Assembly: GCF_017833295.1 (NCBI RefSeq)
Contig: NZ_JAFIBW010000001.1
Location: 2,046,001-2,110,000, forward strand
Length of the DNA: 64,000 bases
Source: Methylobacterium sp. PvR107
GTDB taxonomy: Bacteria; Pseudomonadota; Alphaproteobacteria; Rhizobiales; Beijerinckiaceae
Direction of reading: 5' to 3'
The notes under the pieces were generated by a model. The model worked only from the letters and a program-made list of their open reading frames with translations, searched no databases and was not told the DNA's origin. Both the position numbers and the translations under genes were made by a program. Positions 55,858 to 64,000 of this stretch are shown in pieces; positions within the stretch are counted from its first letter, which is position 1, and each line of letters opens with the position of its first letter.

Positions 55858-57198
55858 TCAGGCGGTCTCGCCGGCGAGCCGCCGCGCGGCGCGGTCGCGC
55901 CCGATCAGCGGCAGCAGGCCCGCCAGATCCGGGCCGCGCTCGAGCCCGGTCAGCGCGAGGCGCAGGGGCATGAACAGGCCCCGGCCCTTGGCGCCGGTGC
56001 GCGCCTTGATGTCGGCCGTCCAGGCCTTCCAGGTCTCAGGCCCGAAGGGCTCGGGCGGCAGGCTATCCCGGGCTGCCGCGATCACCGCCGGCTCGGTGAT
56101 CACCGGCTCGAGCGGTCCGGTCGTCACCCGCCACCATTCGGCCGCCTCCGGCACCCGGTTGAGATTGGCCCGCACCGCCAGCCAGAGCGCCTCGGCGCTG
56201 TCGGCGGGGATGCCAAGCGCGGCCAGCCTTTCGGACACCTCGGCATACGGCATGGCGTGGACGAGGCGAGCGTTGAGGCCGTCGAGTTCCGCCGGATCGA
56301 ACCGGGCCGGTGCCCGCGAGATCTCGCCGAGATCGATCAGCCCGGCCAGGGCGTCGAGGTCCGGCACGGCCCGCACCGACTCGGCCGAGCCGGTGAGCAC
56401 GGCGAGCGAGCGTACCGCGGCAGGCTCGTAGCCGGCTTCGCGCAGGCCGCGCAAAGACAGGTGGCCGAGCCGCTTCGACAGCCCCTCCCCGTCCGCGGTC
56501 GTCAGCAGGTTGTGGTGGCCGAAGACCGGCACGGCAGCGCCGAGCGCCTCGAAGATCTGCACCTGCACGCCGGTGTTGGTGACGTGGTCCTCGCCTCGGA
56601 TCACGTGGGTGATGCCCAGATCGGCATCGTCCACCACCGACGGCAGCGTGTAGAGATAGGTGCCGTCGGCCCGGATCAGCACGGGGTCGGACAACGACGC
56701 GCAATCGACATGGGCCGGGCCGCGCACGAGGTCGTCCCACGCCACCGTCCGGCCCTCCAGCAGGAAACGCCAGTGCGGCCGGCGGCCCTCGGCCTCCAGG
56801 GCGGCGCGCTCCTCGGCACCGAGCCGAAGCGCCGCCCGGTCATAGATCGGCGGCTGGCCGCGCCCGAGCTGGCGCTTGCGGCGCCGCTCCAGCTCCTCTT
56901 GCGTCTCGTAGCAGGGGTAGAGCCGGCCCGCCGCGCGCAGGCGATCGGCGGCGGCATCGTGCTGGGCCTTGCGCGCGCTCTGCCGGGCGAACAGGTCGGG
57001 CACGATGCCGAGCCAGGCCAGATCCTCCTCGATCGCCGCGGCGAACACCTCGGTCGAGCGCTCCGCGTCGGTGTCGTCGAGGCGCAGCAGGAACTGGCCG
57101 CCGGTCCTGCGGGCGAACAGGGCATTGAGCAGGGCCGGCCGGGCATTGCCGATATGGAGATAGCCGGTCGGCGACGGCGCGAAGCGGACGAGAGTCAT
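55858..57198 (-). CDS. gltX: glutamyl-tRNA synthetase
   Basis: Class I synthetase charging tRNA-Glu (possibly also tRNA-Gln, to be amidated). 446 residues. HIGH is [15 protein letters not shown] near residue 10-22; the KMSKS site is [12 protein letters not shown], with Gly where the first Lys stands, a form I associate with the alphaproteobacterial subtype. The zinc-like Cys pocket is reduced (YPCYETQEE). Alphaproteobacteria often have two GltX; which one this is cannot be told. It converges on the CNNM gene with only one base between the stops. Confidence 0.93.
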   Translation of the reverse strand: MTLVRFAPSPTGYLHIGNARPALLNALFARRTGGQFLLRLDDTDAERSTEVFAAAIEEDLAWLGIVPDLFARQSARKAQHDAAADRLRAAGRLYPCYETQEELERRRKRQLGRGQPPIYDRAALRLGAEERAALEAEGRRPHWRFLLEGRTVAWDDLVRGPAHVDCASLSDPVLIRADGTYLYTLPSVVDDADLGITHVIRGEDHVTNTGVQVQIFEALGAAVPVFGHHNLLTTADGEGLSKRLGHLSLRGLREAGYEPAAVRSLAVLTGSAESVRAVPDLDALAGLIDLGEISRAPARFDPAELDGLNARLVHAMPYAEVSERLAALGIPADSAEALWLAVRANLNRVPEAAEWWRVTTGPLEPVITEPAVIAAARDSLPPEPFGPETWKAWTADIKARTGAKGRGLFMPLRLALTGLERGPDLAGLLPLIGRDRAARRLAGETA

Positions 57199-57332
57199 GA
57201 TCCGCTCTGTAGCCGATCTCGCGGCAAATTGGTGCCGGCATTCGTGGCGGCGCCTCCCTGCTCGGACGCGCTACCCAGAGCCGCGAAAACCGGTCAGAAC
57301 GCCCCGCTGGGTGCGGTGCAGGATGTGGCGGC

Positions 57333-58610
57333 ATGGCGACGGACGAGACGGCCGACATCGTGGTGGTCGGCGGCGGGATGGTCGGGCTTGCCAGCGCCAT
57401 CGCGCTGAAGGGCCGCGGCCTCGACGTCGTCCTGTGCGACCCCGGCGAGGCCCGGGCCCGGACCTCCTACGGAAATGCCGGCGTGGTCAGCCGCGGCTCC
57501 ATCCTGCCGATGGCGAGCCCTGCCTTCTGGGGCAAGCTCCCGGCCTATCTCCGCAACGCCGACCGCGGCCTGCGCCTGAACTACGCGCATCTCCCGCAGG
57601 TCGTCTCCTACGGTGCGCATTTCATGGCCGCCGCGCGGGCCTCGCGCTGGCGCCGGGCCGCGGCGGCGCTGCTGCCGCTGACGAGCGCCGCCTATCCGGC
57701 CCATGAGCGTCTGGCGGCCCGGGCCGGCACCACCGACCGGCTCCAGCGCACCGGCTGGCTGAAAGCCTACCGCACCGAGTCCGCCTTCGCGTCTGCCGCG
57801 CTGGAGCGCGCGATCCTGGCTGAGCACGGCGTCGCCTTCGAGATCCTCGGCACTTCGGACCTGCGCGATCTCGAGCCGGCCCTGGTGCGGCCCTATGCGC
57901 GGGCGATGCTGCTCACCGAGACCGGCTCCGTGCGCGAACCGGGGCGCCTCATCGAGGCCTGCGAGACGCTGTTCGCCAGCCTCGGCGGGCGATTGCTGCG
58001 CGGTAGCGTCGGGCGGCTGGCGCCGGAAGCGGGTGGCTGGGCGGTCGCCCACGAGGCCGGCACGGTGCGGGCCCGGCAGGTCGTGCTGGCGGCCGGCGCC
58101 GCGTCGGGGAAGATCGCCGGGACGCTCGGATATCGCTTCGCGGTGGCGGCCGAGCGCGGCTATCACCGCCACTTCGCCCTGCACCCGGCGAGCCCGCCGC
58201 TGACCCGGCCGGTTCTCGACACGGGCGCAGGCTCCATCCTCTCCCCGATGGGCGACCATCGCGTCCGGGTGCTTTCGGGCGTGGAACTCAACGCCCGCGA
58301 CGCGGCGCCGGACTACACGCAGATCGAGGCGGCTGCCGAGGAGGCCGCCGGGACATTGCGGCTCGGCGGCCCCCTGGACAACGAGCCATGGCTCGGGTCG
58401 CGTCCGTCGACGCCGGATGGCCTGCCGGTGATCGGCCGGGCGCCCCGGCACGCGGGGCTGCTGTTCGCCTTCGGCCACGGCCATATCGGGCTCTCGACCG
58501 GCCCGATCACCGGCGAGATCGTCGCCGATCTCGCCACCGGCCGGTCGCCGGCCGTGCCGGTCGCCCCCTTCGCGCCCGAGCGGCTGCTGCGCTGGCCGCG
58601 CCCGTTCTGA
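57333..58610 (+). CDS. FAD-dependent oxidoreductase, DadA-like
   Basis: A 425-residue DAO-family flavoprotein. The FAD-binding Rossmann start is ADIVVVGGGMVGLASAIALK (residues about 8-27), then TSYGNAGVVSRGSILPMASP, typical of D-amino acid dehydrogenases. C-terminal GLPVIGRAPRHAGLLFAFGHGH IGLSTGP is the second nucleotide strand. It probably oxidises a D-amino acid or related amine with electrons to the respiratory chain. Substrate not known. Confidence 0.88.
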   Translation: MATDETADIVVVGGGMVGLASAIALKGRGLDVVLCDPGEARARTSYGNAGVVSRGSILPMASPAFWGKLPAYLRNADRGLRLNYAHLPQVVSYGAHFMAAARASRWRRAAAALLPLTSAAYPAHERLAARAGTTDRLQRTGWLKAYRTESAFASAALERAILAEHGVAFEILGTSDLRDLEPALVRPYARAMLLTETGSVREPGRLIEACETLFASLGGRLLRGSVGRLAPEAGGWAVAHEAGTVRARQVVLAAGAASGKIAGTLGYRFAVAAERGYHRHFALHPASPPLTRPVLDTGAGSILSPMGDHRVRVLSGVELNARDAAPDYTQIEAAAEEAAGTLRLGGPLDNEPWLGSRPSTPDGLPVIGRAPRHAGLLFAFGHGHIGLSTGPITGEIVADLATGRSPAVPVAPFAPERLLRWPRPF

Positions 58611-58613
58611 GCG

Positions 58614-59084
58614 TCAGCGCCAGTCGTAGGGGTTGTAGGGGTCCAGCGCAGCCTGAACCTTGCGCAGGACGTCCGGCTGGCGCTGGAGGTCGGCCTCCCG
58701 GGCGAGCGCCCGCAGGAACGCGCGCGGTCCGTGCTCCAGGTCGCGGGTCAGGCCATTGTAGCGGTCGGACGGCTCAGCATGGGGCGGATTGACGGCGACG
58801 CGGTATTCGAGGCCGCAATTGGGCGGATCGATGCCAAGGCGATAACAGATCCGCACGCGGGCGAAGGGCGCGTCCGGGCGATAATCGACCCGGTAGCCGC
58901 CGAACCGGAAGGCGCCGCCTGTTGCGCGTTCGGCATAGGCCAGGGTCCGCGCCACCGTGGTGAAGCCGGCGGTACGCCGGTCGCGCACGAGGTCGATGGC
59001 CGCGCGCTCGGAGGGGACGAAGGGCTGCGCGCAGGCCGCGGTGGAGACGAGCGCAGCGAGGAGGGCGGGAGCGAGGGCTCTCAT
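58614..59084 (-). CDS. secreted protein of unknown function
   Basis: A 156-residue exported protein. Signal peptide [20 protein letters not shown] (cleavage near residue 20). The mature part holds [38 protein letters not shown] (two Cys, a likely disulfide) and a helical C-terminus ending in YNPYDWR. I recognise no family. The start overlaps the stop of the collagen-like lipoprotein gene (ATGA on the minus strand), so the two are translationally coupled and may act together. Confidence 0.75.
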   Translation of the reverse strand: MRALAPALLAALVSTAACAQPFVPSERAAIDLVRDRRTAGFTTVARTLAYAERATGGAFRFGGYRVDYRPDAPFARVRICYRLGIDPPNCGLEYRVAVNPPHAEPSDRYNGLTRDLEHGPRAFLRALAREADLQRQPDVLRKVQAALDPYNPYDWR

Positions 59085-59494
59085 GGCTTCTTCATGCAGA
59101 CGGCGACGGGTTGTGCATCCTTGGCGGCCTTCGCGGTCATGTCGAGGCAGCCGACCGTGGACACGCCGTCCGTTACGGTCACGGACGGGACAACCGCCAT
59201 GCCCCGGCAATAGGCGCCGATCAATTCCTCATCCCGGTGGCAGGCCACGTCGAGCCGGATCTGGCTGCTCATGGCCGGGCCCGGCGGACCCGCCGGTCCG
59301 GCGGCACCCCGCTCGCCCCCCGGTCCACGCTCGCCCGTCGCACCGTTCAGGCCCGCGGGCCCCTGTGGCCCCGGCGGCCCCTGATCGCCCTTCGGGCCGG
59401 GCGGCCCGGCCGGTCCCGGCTTCGGCGCCTCGCAACCGGCGAGCGCGACCACCGCGACCGCACTGGCAACGATCGCGATCAGAGGGAACCTCAT
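59081..59494 (-). CDS. collagen-like lipoprotein
   Basis: A 137-residue predicted lipoprotein: signal peptide with lipobox ALAG-Cys21. Residues 27-74 are 16 uninterrupted Gly-X-Y triplets, rich in Pro ([20 protein letters not shown] at their start), able to form a collagen triple helix. The C-terminal 60 residues ([20 protein letters not shown], two more Cys pairs) form a small globular part. A trimer with an anchored N-terminus is expected. The ATG at 59494 fits; a longer frame upstream is a shadow. It is coupled to the next gene by a 4-base overlap. Confidence 0.85.
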   Translation of the reverse strand: MRFPLIAIVASAVAVVALAGCEAPKPGPAGPPGPKGDQGPPGPQGPAGLNGATGERGPGGERGAAGPAGPPGPAMSSQIRLDVACHRDEELIGAYCRGMAVVPSVTVTDGVSTVGCLDMTAKAAKDAQPVAVCMKKP

Positions 59495-59661
59495 GCGCTT
59501 CTCCGGCCACGCTGGCTGGCGACGAAGTGGCGCGAGGGACTTCCGCGTCAACTGCGGAAAGCCCCGGCGACGCGCGCAGCCCAAGAACGTGATCACGGCA
59601 AACGAGCGCGATGGCGACGAAGATTCAGGAGTCGAAGAGAGGTCGGATACCGCTCTCGACT

Positions 59662-59701
59662 GCAGCGAAGCGGCCTCCCGGGAGGCCGCGCCGGAATGAC
59701 G
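59662..59701. repeat. half copy of family A repeat (probable)
   Basis: About 40 bases, GCAGCGAAGCGGCCTCCCGG then GAGGCCGCGCCGGAATGACG, matching the right end of the family A palindromes. The left half is not recognisable. Confidence 0.4.
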
Positions 59702-59735
59702 GGTCTCCGGGATCCGTGCCCGCGGCGACCCTGGA

Positions 59736-60155
59736 TCAGTCGTCGCGGTAGACCCGCTCGCGCCGCTCGTGCCGCTCCTGAGCCTCGAGCGAGAGCGTCG
59801 CGATCGGCCGCGCATCGAGTCGGCGCAGCGAGATCGGCTCGCCGGTCTCCTCGCAGAAGCCGTAGGAGCCGTCCTCGATTCGGGCGAGCGCCGCGTCGAT
59901 CTTGCCGGTGAGCTTGCGCTGGCGGTCCCGCGCCCGCAGCTCGATTGCCCGGTCCGTCTCGGACGAGGCGCGATCCGCGAGATCGGGGTGGTTCTCGTTC
60001 TCGCTCTGCAGCGCGACGAGGGTATCCTGCGCCTCGCGCAGGATGTCGTTCTTCCAGCTCAACAGCTTGCGCCGAAAATATTCGCGCTGCCGGTCGTTCA
60101 TGAAGGGCTCGTCGTCGGACGGGACGTAGCCGTCCTCCAGCGTCACCTTCGCCAT
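59736..60155 (-). CDS. dksA: DksA-type RNA polymerase-binding regulator
   Basis: Cytoplasmic regulator that enters the RNA polymerase secondary channel with ppGpp. 139 residues: coiled-coil part with the acidic tip region ([21 protein letters not shown]) and a C-terminal zinc-finger remnant, [35 protein letters not shown]. Only one of the four usual zinc Cys is present, as in other Rhizobiales DksA that I recall. The ATG at 60155 fits the family start. Confidence 0.92.
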   Translation of the reverse strand: MAKVTLEDGYVPSDDEPFMNDRQREYFRRKLLSWKNDILREAQDTLVALQSENENHPDLADRASSETDRAIELRARDRQRKLTGKIDAALARIEDGSYGFCEETGEPISLRRLDARPIATLSLEAQERHERRERVYRDD

Positions 60156-60328
60156 GCGTCACCCTCGCTGGATTCAAACCGCCCACCAGGGGATGGCCGG
60201 TGCGCGGCGATCACGTGAGGTGCCGTATAGTCGAGGCGATCTAGCGGGACAACGCGCCGTGAAGCCGGGCTTGTATCCGGCGGTCACTGCAGCGCCACGT
60301 GCGGCAAACAGGCCACGGTACAGATCTT

Positions 60329-61345
60329 TTACTCTGTCATATGCGTCCGCAACCGTACAATCGCCGCGGCGATTTCTGTCGTCAGGGTCCGCGCCAGGGG
60401 CAGCCGGTAATGCGTCTGGTCGAAGAACAAGTCGGGATTCGCCGTCTCGGCGCGGCCGTTTCGCCAATCCACGACCGCGCTGAGCCCGTGGGTCGCCAGG
60501 ACGGTCCGCACCTGGGCCCGGCAGGCGGCCTCCGCGCCGCTCCGCATACTTCCGGGCGGGGGCTCGGCGCGGGCGTAGACGGGCGGGAAGACGAGCACCA
60601 CCGGGGTCTGCGCGGGGATGCGCCCAAGTTCGGCCCGCAGCCGTTCGGCGATCGGGAACGGGCCGCCGTGATGCGGCTCGGGTTCGGGCCCGACCGGCCG
60701 CTCCAGCGCGGCCTTCTTGGCGGGATCGATGCCGAAACCCTGGCTGAGATAATTGTGCTCGTAGTCCCACCAGCCGTCGGCGGCGGCCGTCTTGTGGTGG
60801 CGATTCAGGAGCCAGCCGACCCGGTTGATCGTCTCCTGGGCGGCCGTGAAGCGGAGGAGGCCGCGCAGGTAGGTCGGCCACTCGTCCAGAAGCCAGTACG
60901 GAAAGCCGTGCTCGCTCGGGAAGGCGGGATCGTCCGCGCACCAGAACGCGTCGGCCGAGAGCACGATCGCCTCGGGCCGCGCATGGTGCTGCAGGTACCA
61001 GCCGAGCAGCGCGAATTGCTCCGACGGGCCGGTGGCGGGAACCGAGAGCTGGACGAAGGGGATGCCGGTGAGCCGGCTCAGCGCCGCCGGCTCGATGAGC
61101 TGGATGTGCGAGTTGCCGATCACCGCGCCGGAATAGGCCGGGTCGCGGCCGCGGACGGCCGACGCGGTGCGCGGTCCCTGCGGGCGGACCGCGCCCTGGG
61201 ACAGCAGGGTCGAGCGACCGGTGTCGTAGGGATCGACCAGCGCCGCGAGGCCGAGATAGGCCGCAAACAGCGCGACCATCGACAGGAACAGGGTTCCGGC
61301 AAAACGCCGCCAATCCCGATCCGTGGTGCGCTGGGAGACCGCCAT
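60329..61345 (-). CDS. SGNH-like protein paired with MBOAT (DltD/AlgX type)
   Basis: A 338-residue protein with one N-terminal helix (FAGTLFLSMVALFAAYLGLA) and a periplasmic domain. Likely SGNH-type residues are Ser79 (AVIGNSHIQL) and Asp309/His312 (FFDQTHYRLP). It begins two bases after the MBOAT stop on the same strand, as in alginate-acetylation (AlgI/AlgJ) and DltB/DltD pairs. It probably receives an acyl group and places it on a surface glycan; the glycan is unknown. Confidence 0.82.
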   Translation of the reverse strand: MAVSQRTTDRDWRRFAGTLFLSMVALFAAYLGLAALVDPYDTGRSTLLSQGAVRPQGPRTASAVRGRDPAYSGAVIGNSHIQLIEPAALSRLTGIPFVQLSVPATGPSEQFALLGWYLQHHARPEAIVLSADAFWCADDPAFPSEHGFPYWLLDEWPTYLRGLLRFTAAQETINRVGWLLNRHHKTAAADGWWDYEHNYLSQGFGIDPAKKAALERPVGPEPEPHHGGPFPIAERLRAELGRIPAQTPVVLVFPPVYARAEPPPGSMRSGAEAACRAQVRTVLATHGLSAVVDWRNGRAETANPDLFFDQTHYRLPLARTLTTEIAAAIVRLRTHMTE

Positions 61346-61347
61346 CC

Positions 61348-62721
61348 TCAGAACTGGAAATAGATGAACTCGTAGTTCGCATCGTCGCCGATCTTGAGCA
61401 GGACGAGCACGAACAGGAGTGCGAAGCCGAAGGCGAGAAGGCGTCGCGGCGGCAGGCGGTGGACCGCCGCCCAGGCCGTCGGCCCGGCCGTCGCCACCAG
61501 CGCCGCCACCGCGATGGTGCGCCACTTGAAGCCCGAGCCCTTGGGCGCGAGCCCGAACAGGCCCTTGAAGATCGCCAGCGCCGCCTCGAAGCTTGTCGCC
61601 CGGAACAGCACCCAGGTCAGCACCACGAACAGGCTGGTCAGCGCCCAGCCGAGCGGGGCCGGGATCGCGATCCGGGCGCGGCGCGTCAGCACCCCCGCGC
61701 CGAGGCCGAGCCCGTGCAGGGCGCCCCAGGCCAGGAAGGTCAGGCCGGCCCCGTGCCAGAGGCCGCCCAGCGTCATGGTGGCGGCGAGCGCTCCAACCTG
61801 GCGCGGCAGTCCGCGGCGATTGCCGCCCATCGGGATGTAGAGGTAGTCGCGGAGGAAGCGCGACAGCGTCATGTGCCAGCGCCGCCAGAAATCGCTCAGC
61901 GAGGTGGCGCGGTAGGGCACGTCGAAATTCTGCGGCAGGACGAGGCCGAACAGCAGCGCGATACCGAGGGCCATGTCGGTGTAGCCGGAGAAGTCGAAAT
62001 AGATCTGGAAGGTGAAGCCCAGCGTCGCCTGCCAAGCCTCGACGACCGTGACGGCCTTCCCGGCGGCGGCCGCCTGGAACACCGGATTCACGTAGTCCGC
62101 GAGCGGATCGCCGAGGAACACCTTCTTGGCCAGGCCCACCGTGAGCAGCATCAGGCCGCGGGCGAAGCGCTCGGCGGCGTCGGGCCGCGCGTAGGGGGCC
62201 TCGTCGAACTGGTGCATGATCTCGCTCCAGCGCACGAGCGGGCCGGCGAGAACCTGCGGGAAGAACGCGATGTAGAGGGCGTATTTCACCAGCCCGAAGG
62301 CCGGCGCCCGGCCGGCCCGCAGGTCGGCGAGGTACATGATGTGATGGAAGGTGAAGAACGAGATGCCCAGCGGCAGAGCCAGGCCGAGGCGCTGGGCCCC
62401 GAGCCCGGGGATCAGGTTGGCGAGGTCGGCCAAGAAGTCGAGGTACTTGAACACCCCGAGGAGCGCGAGGTTGGCGGCGATGGCGGCCGGGATCAGCCAG
62501 CGCCCGGGCCACCGGCGATAGATTCGGGCCACGCACCAGTTCGCCAGGATCGAGCCGGCGAGCAGCGGCACGAAGCGCACGTCCCACCAGCCATAGAAGA
62601 CGAAGGACAGGCCGACGAGGAGCGGCAGCCGCCACGTGGGCGCGGCGCGCGCCACGAGCCCGTGCAGGATCAGGGCAGCCGGCAGGAAGGCGAGGAGGAA
62701 GACGAAGGAGTTGAACAGCAT
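61348..62721 (-). CDS. MBOAT O-acyltransferase, AlgI-like
   Basis: Inner-membrane acyltransferase with about 11 helices, 457 residues. It carries acyl groups from the cytoplasm across the membrane to surface polymers. Conserved blocks: LGISFFTFHHIMYLADLR, AGPLVRWSEIMHQF, FQIYFDFSGYTDMALGIA, FWRRWHMTLSRFLRDYLYIP and the putative catalytic His in LGGLWHGAG. The partner SGNH gene follows with a two-base gap. No polysaccharide-synthesis genes are in the immediate area. Confidence 0.93.
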   Translation of the reverse strand: MLFNSFVFLLAFLPAALILHGLVARAAPTWRLPLLVGLSFVFYGWWDVRFVPLLAGSILANWCVARIYRRWPGRWLIPAAIAANLALLGVFKYLDFLADLANLIPGLGAQRLGLALPLGISFFTFHHIMYLADLRAGRAPAFGLVKYALYIAFFPQVLAGPLVRWSEIMHQFDEAPYARPDAAERFARGLMLLTVGLAKKVFLGDPLADYVNPVFQAAAAGKAVTVVEAWQATLGFTFQIYFDFSGYTDMALGIALLFGLVLPQNFDVPYRATSLSDFWRRWHMTLSRFLRDYLYIPMGGNRRGLPRQVGALAATMTLGGLWHGAGLTFLAWGALHGLGLGAGVLTRRARIAIPAPLGWALTSLFVVLTWVLFRATSFEAALAIFKGLFGLAPKGSGFKWRTIAVAALVATAGPTAWAAVHRLPPRRLLAFGFALLFVLVLLKIGDDANYEFIYFQF

Positions 62722-62902
62722 CGGGCGAGGCGGCGCGGAGGAGCCCGGATGGGCCGCCGTTGTCTCCGAGCGGAAGGGACCGCCTTGTCGAGGATCAGGG
62801 GCGGCCCGTCAATCGCCGGCCGACGCGCGGCGCTCGGTCGTGCCCGACGTCCCGCCGCGACCGATCATCCGGCCGGCCGCGGCGGATCCTGATGCGGGGC
62901 GC

Positions 62903-63313
62903 TTACGTCGGCGCCGGGACCGGTGTCGCCAGCGGCTTGCCCTTCTGCACCGTGAAGGTGACGAACAGCTTGCTCGCCTGCGGTCCGTTCTTCAGCGTGT
63001 GCGGCGTTTCCGGCGAAGTCACCCAGGAGCTGCCGGGCTTGATCTGCTGCATCTCCGTGTCCTTGACGCGGAACTCGCCGATGCCTTCCAGCACGTAGCC
63101 CGCCTCGGTGCCGGGATGGGTGTGCCAGTCGATGAGGAAGTTCGGCTCGACATCGACGATGACTTGAAGCGTCTCGTAACCCTGCGTCGGGCCATCGATA
63201 CGGGACGTAATCGTCCGTTTTATTCCGCTCGGCGCCTGTGCCGATGCGTCTTCCGCCACGAGGCCGATCGCTGCGCAAAGCGCACAACCGGTGAACATCC
63301 GCCTGGTCAACAT
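62903..63313 (-). CDS. secreted cupin protein
   Basis: A 136-residue cupin. The N-terminus MLTRRMFTGCALCAAIGLV has an RR pair and a hydrophobic stretch, possibly a Tat-type signal. The cupin metal site is His64, His66, Glu70 (DWHTHPGTEAGYVLEG) and His105 (PETPHTLKNG). Such proteins bind a small metal or carry simple oxidations; substrate unknown. GGGGAG lies 9 bases before the ATG at 63313. Right of it the 232-base gap is AT-richer and holds no gene I can support. Confidence 0.88.
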   Translation of the reverse strand: MLTRRMFTGCALCAAIGLVAEDASAQAPSGIKRTITSRIDGPTQGYETLQVIVDVEPNFLIDWHTHPGTEAGYVLEGIGEFRVKDTEMQQIKPGSSWVTSPETPHTLKNGPQASKLFVTFTVQKGKPLATPVPAPT

Positions 63314-63545
63314 GCGCTTTCTCCCCTCGTGCCCGACACGGCCCTATTGGGCCCGGTCAGGTCGACAGATCACCCATCACAACTCGCACATACTCTTCGA
63401 CAGAATTCATTACGATCCGATTTCATCTCGGTCGACAGTCTATCGACTGCACGTACAGTTGTAAGCGCAATCGTTCTTTCTGACAATGCAGGTGATTATC
63501 TAAAATCAAGACTCGTTGCAGACGCCGCATCATCGGCGCTGCGGC

Positions 63546-64000
63546 TCACGCGCTGCGCCGGGCCGCCTCGATGGTCAGGCCGAGCCCCACCGAACCAAAC
63601 GTGTCGCCCTCGACGACGCGCGCGGTCGGCAGGGCGCCGGTCAGCGCGGCGCGCAGGTGCGGCAGGCCGGTGGAGCCGCCGGTGAGGAACAGGGCGTCGA
63701 TCCGCTCCCGCGACAGTTCGGCCTGAGTCAGGCATCGGTCGATGCGCGCCGCTACGGCGCGGGCGAGGTCGCCGGTCTGCGCCGACAAGGTCGCGCGATC
63801 GACCGGCGTCGCCAAGCCGCGCTCCACGAAGCCGAGATCGAGCACCGCCGCGTCGCGCTCGGAGGCCGCGATCTTCGCGCCCTCGACCAGACCCGCGAGG
63901 GCATGCCCGCGCTCGCCTTCGACGACCTCGCGCAGCCGCCCGACGAGGTCGGGCCTGGCGCAGTCGCGGATCACCTCGTCGATCTCCCGCAGGGTCCTGG
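63546..64000 (-). CDS. Hsp70-family chaperone-like protein (5' part outside window)
   Basis: Only the C-terminal 151 residues are in the window; the frame stays open to the right edge, so the internal ATG is not the start. The sequence ends with the actin-type ATPase signature ALFLTGGSTGLPHLRAAL and VEGDTFGSVGLGLTIEAARR, as in YegD/HscC-like short Hsp70 relatives, which lack the substrate-binding domain. Cytoplasmic; partner unknown. Confidence 0.85.
   Translation of the reverse strand, partial: RTLREIDEVIRDCARPDLVGRLREVVEGERGHALAGLVEGAKIAASERDAAVLDLGFVERGLATPVDRATLSAQTGDLARAVAARIDRCLTQAELSRERIDALFLTGGSTGLPHLRAALTGALPTARVVEGDTFGSVGLGLTIEAARRSA

Overview
The window is a stretch of high-GC alphaproteobacterial chromosome, most likely from Methylobacterium or Methylorubrum. 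The evidence is the GC-rich third-codon usage, ctrA next to fliI/fliJ, a cysteine-poor DksA, purH next to a heparinase II/III gene, a phasin, an acs-DUF485-actP acetate set, and a full oxalate-degradation set (oxlT, oxc, frc). I assign the genus from gene content only; no search was run. I see no rRNA, tRNA, CRISPR array, insertion sequence or prophage. Because GC is high, most long antisense and alternative-frame ORFs are shadows of the genes listed here.

Layout. 1-7.8 kb: alaS (3' part outside the window), a lytic transglycosylase-like protein, a response regulator with a NepR-like N-terminus, two transglutaminase-like proteins, an L,D-transpeptidase, a small secreted protein and a phasin. 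8-17.7 kb: a long PAS/kinase-like protein that lacks the expected catalytic residues, acetyl-CoA synthetase with its acetate permease operon, an MFS carrier and a small membrane protein. 18-28.4 kb: purH and heparinase II/III, an orphan metal-binding lipoprotein-like receptor with a palindromic operator candidate, an LTXXQ protein, an ABC exporter, ilvE and an unassigned P-loop protein. 28.4-35 kb: oxalate locus, with oxlT-oxc reading right and PAS gene-frc reading left. 35-37.4 kb: kpsT and kpsE-like capsule export genes without a permease gene. 37.4-44.8 kb: a stress protein, flhA, a YbhN-type membrane protein, fliJ, fliI and ctrA. 45-52 kb: serine protease, cysS, several secreted proteins and an OmpA-type protein with a very long Pro/Arg stalk. 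52-64 kb: MFS plus methyltransferase, a CNNM/CBS protein with no ordinary start codon, gltX, an FAD oxidoreductase, a collagen-like lipoprotein, dksA, an MBOAT/SGNH acylation pair, a cupin and an Hsp70-like gene running off the right end.

How parts work together. The oxalate genes form a route: OxlT exchanges oxalate and formate, Frc makes oxalyl-CoA, and Oxc decarboxylates it to formyl-CoA. The two divergent transcription units share a GGTAT-N5-ATACC-like inverted repeat about 80 bases before their first start codon, which suggests common control. FlhA, FliI and FliJ belong to the flagellar export gate, and a near-consensus CtrA box lies before flhA with ctrA itself 4 kb away. Acs, the DUF485 protein and ActP handle acetate uptake and activation.

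Two families of 95-115 bp imperfect palindromes occupy many of the gene-free stretches. The most interesting leads are the shared oxalate operator, the NepR-receiver fusion, the degenerate kinase, the P-loop protein, the stop-codon-bearing 15-bp tandem repeat, and the non-AUG CNNM start. I did not find a clearly new multi-gene system.
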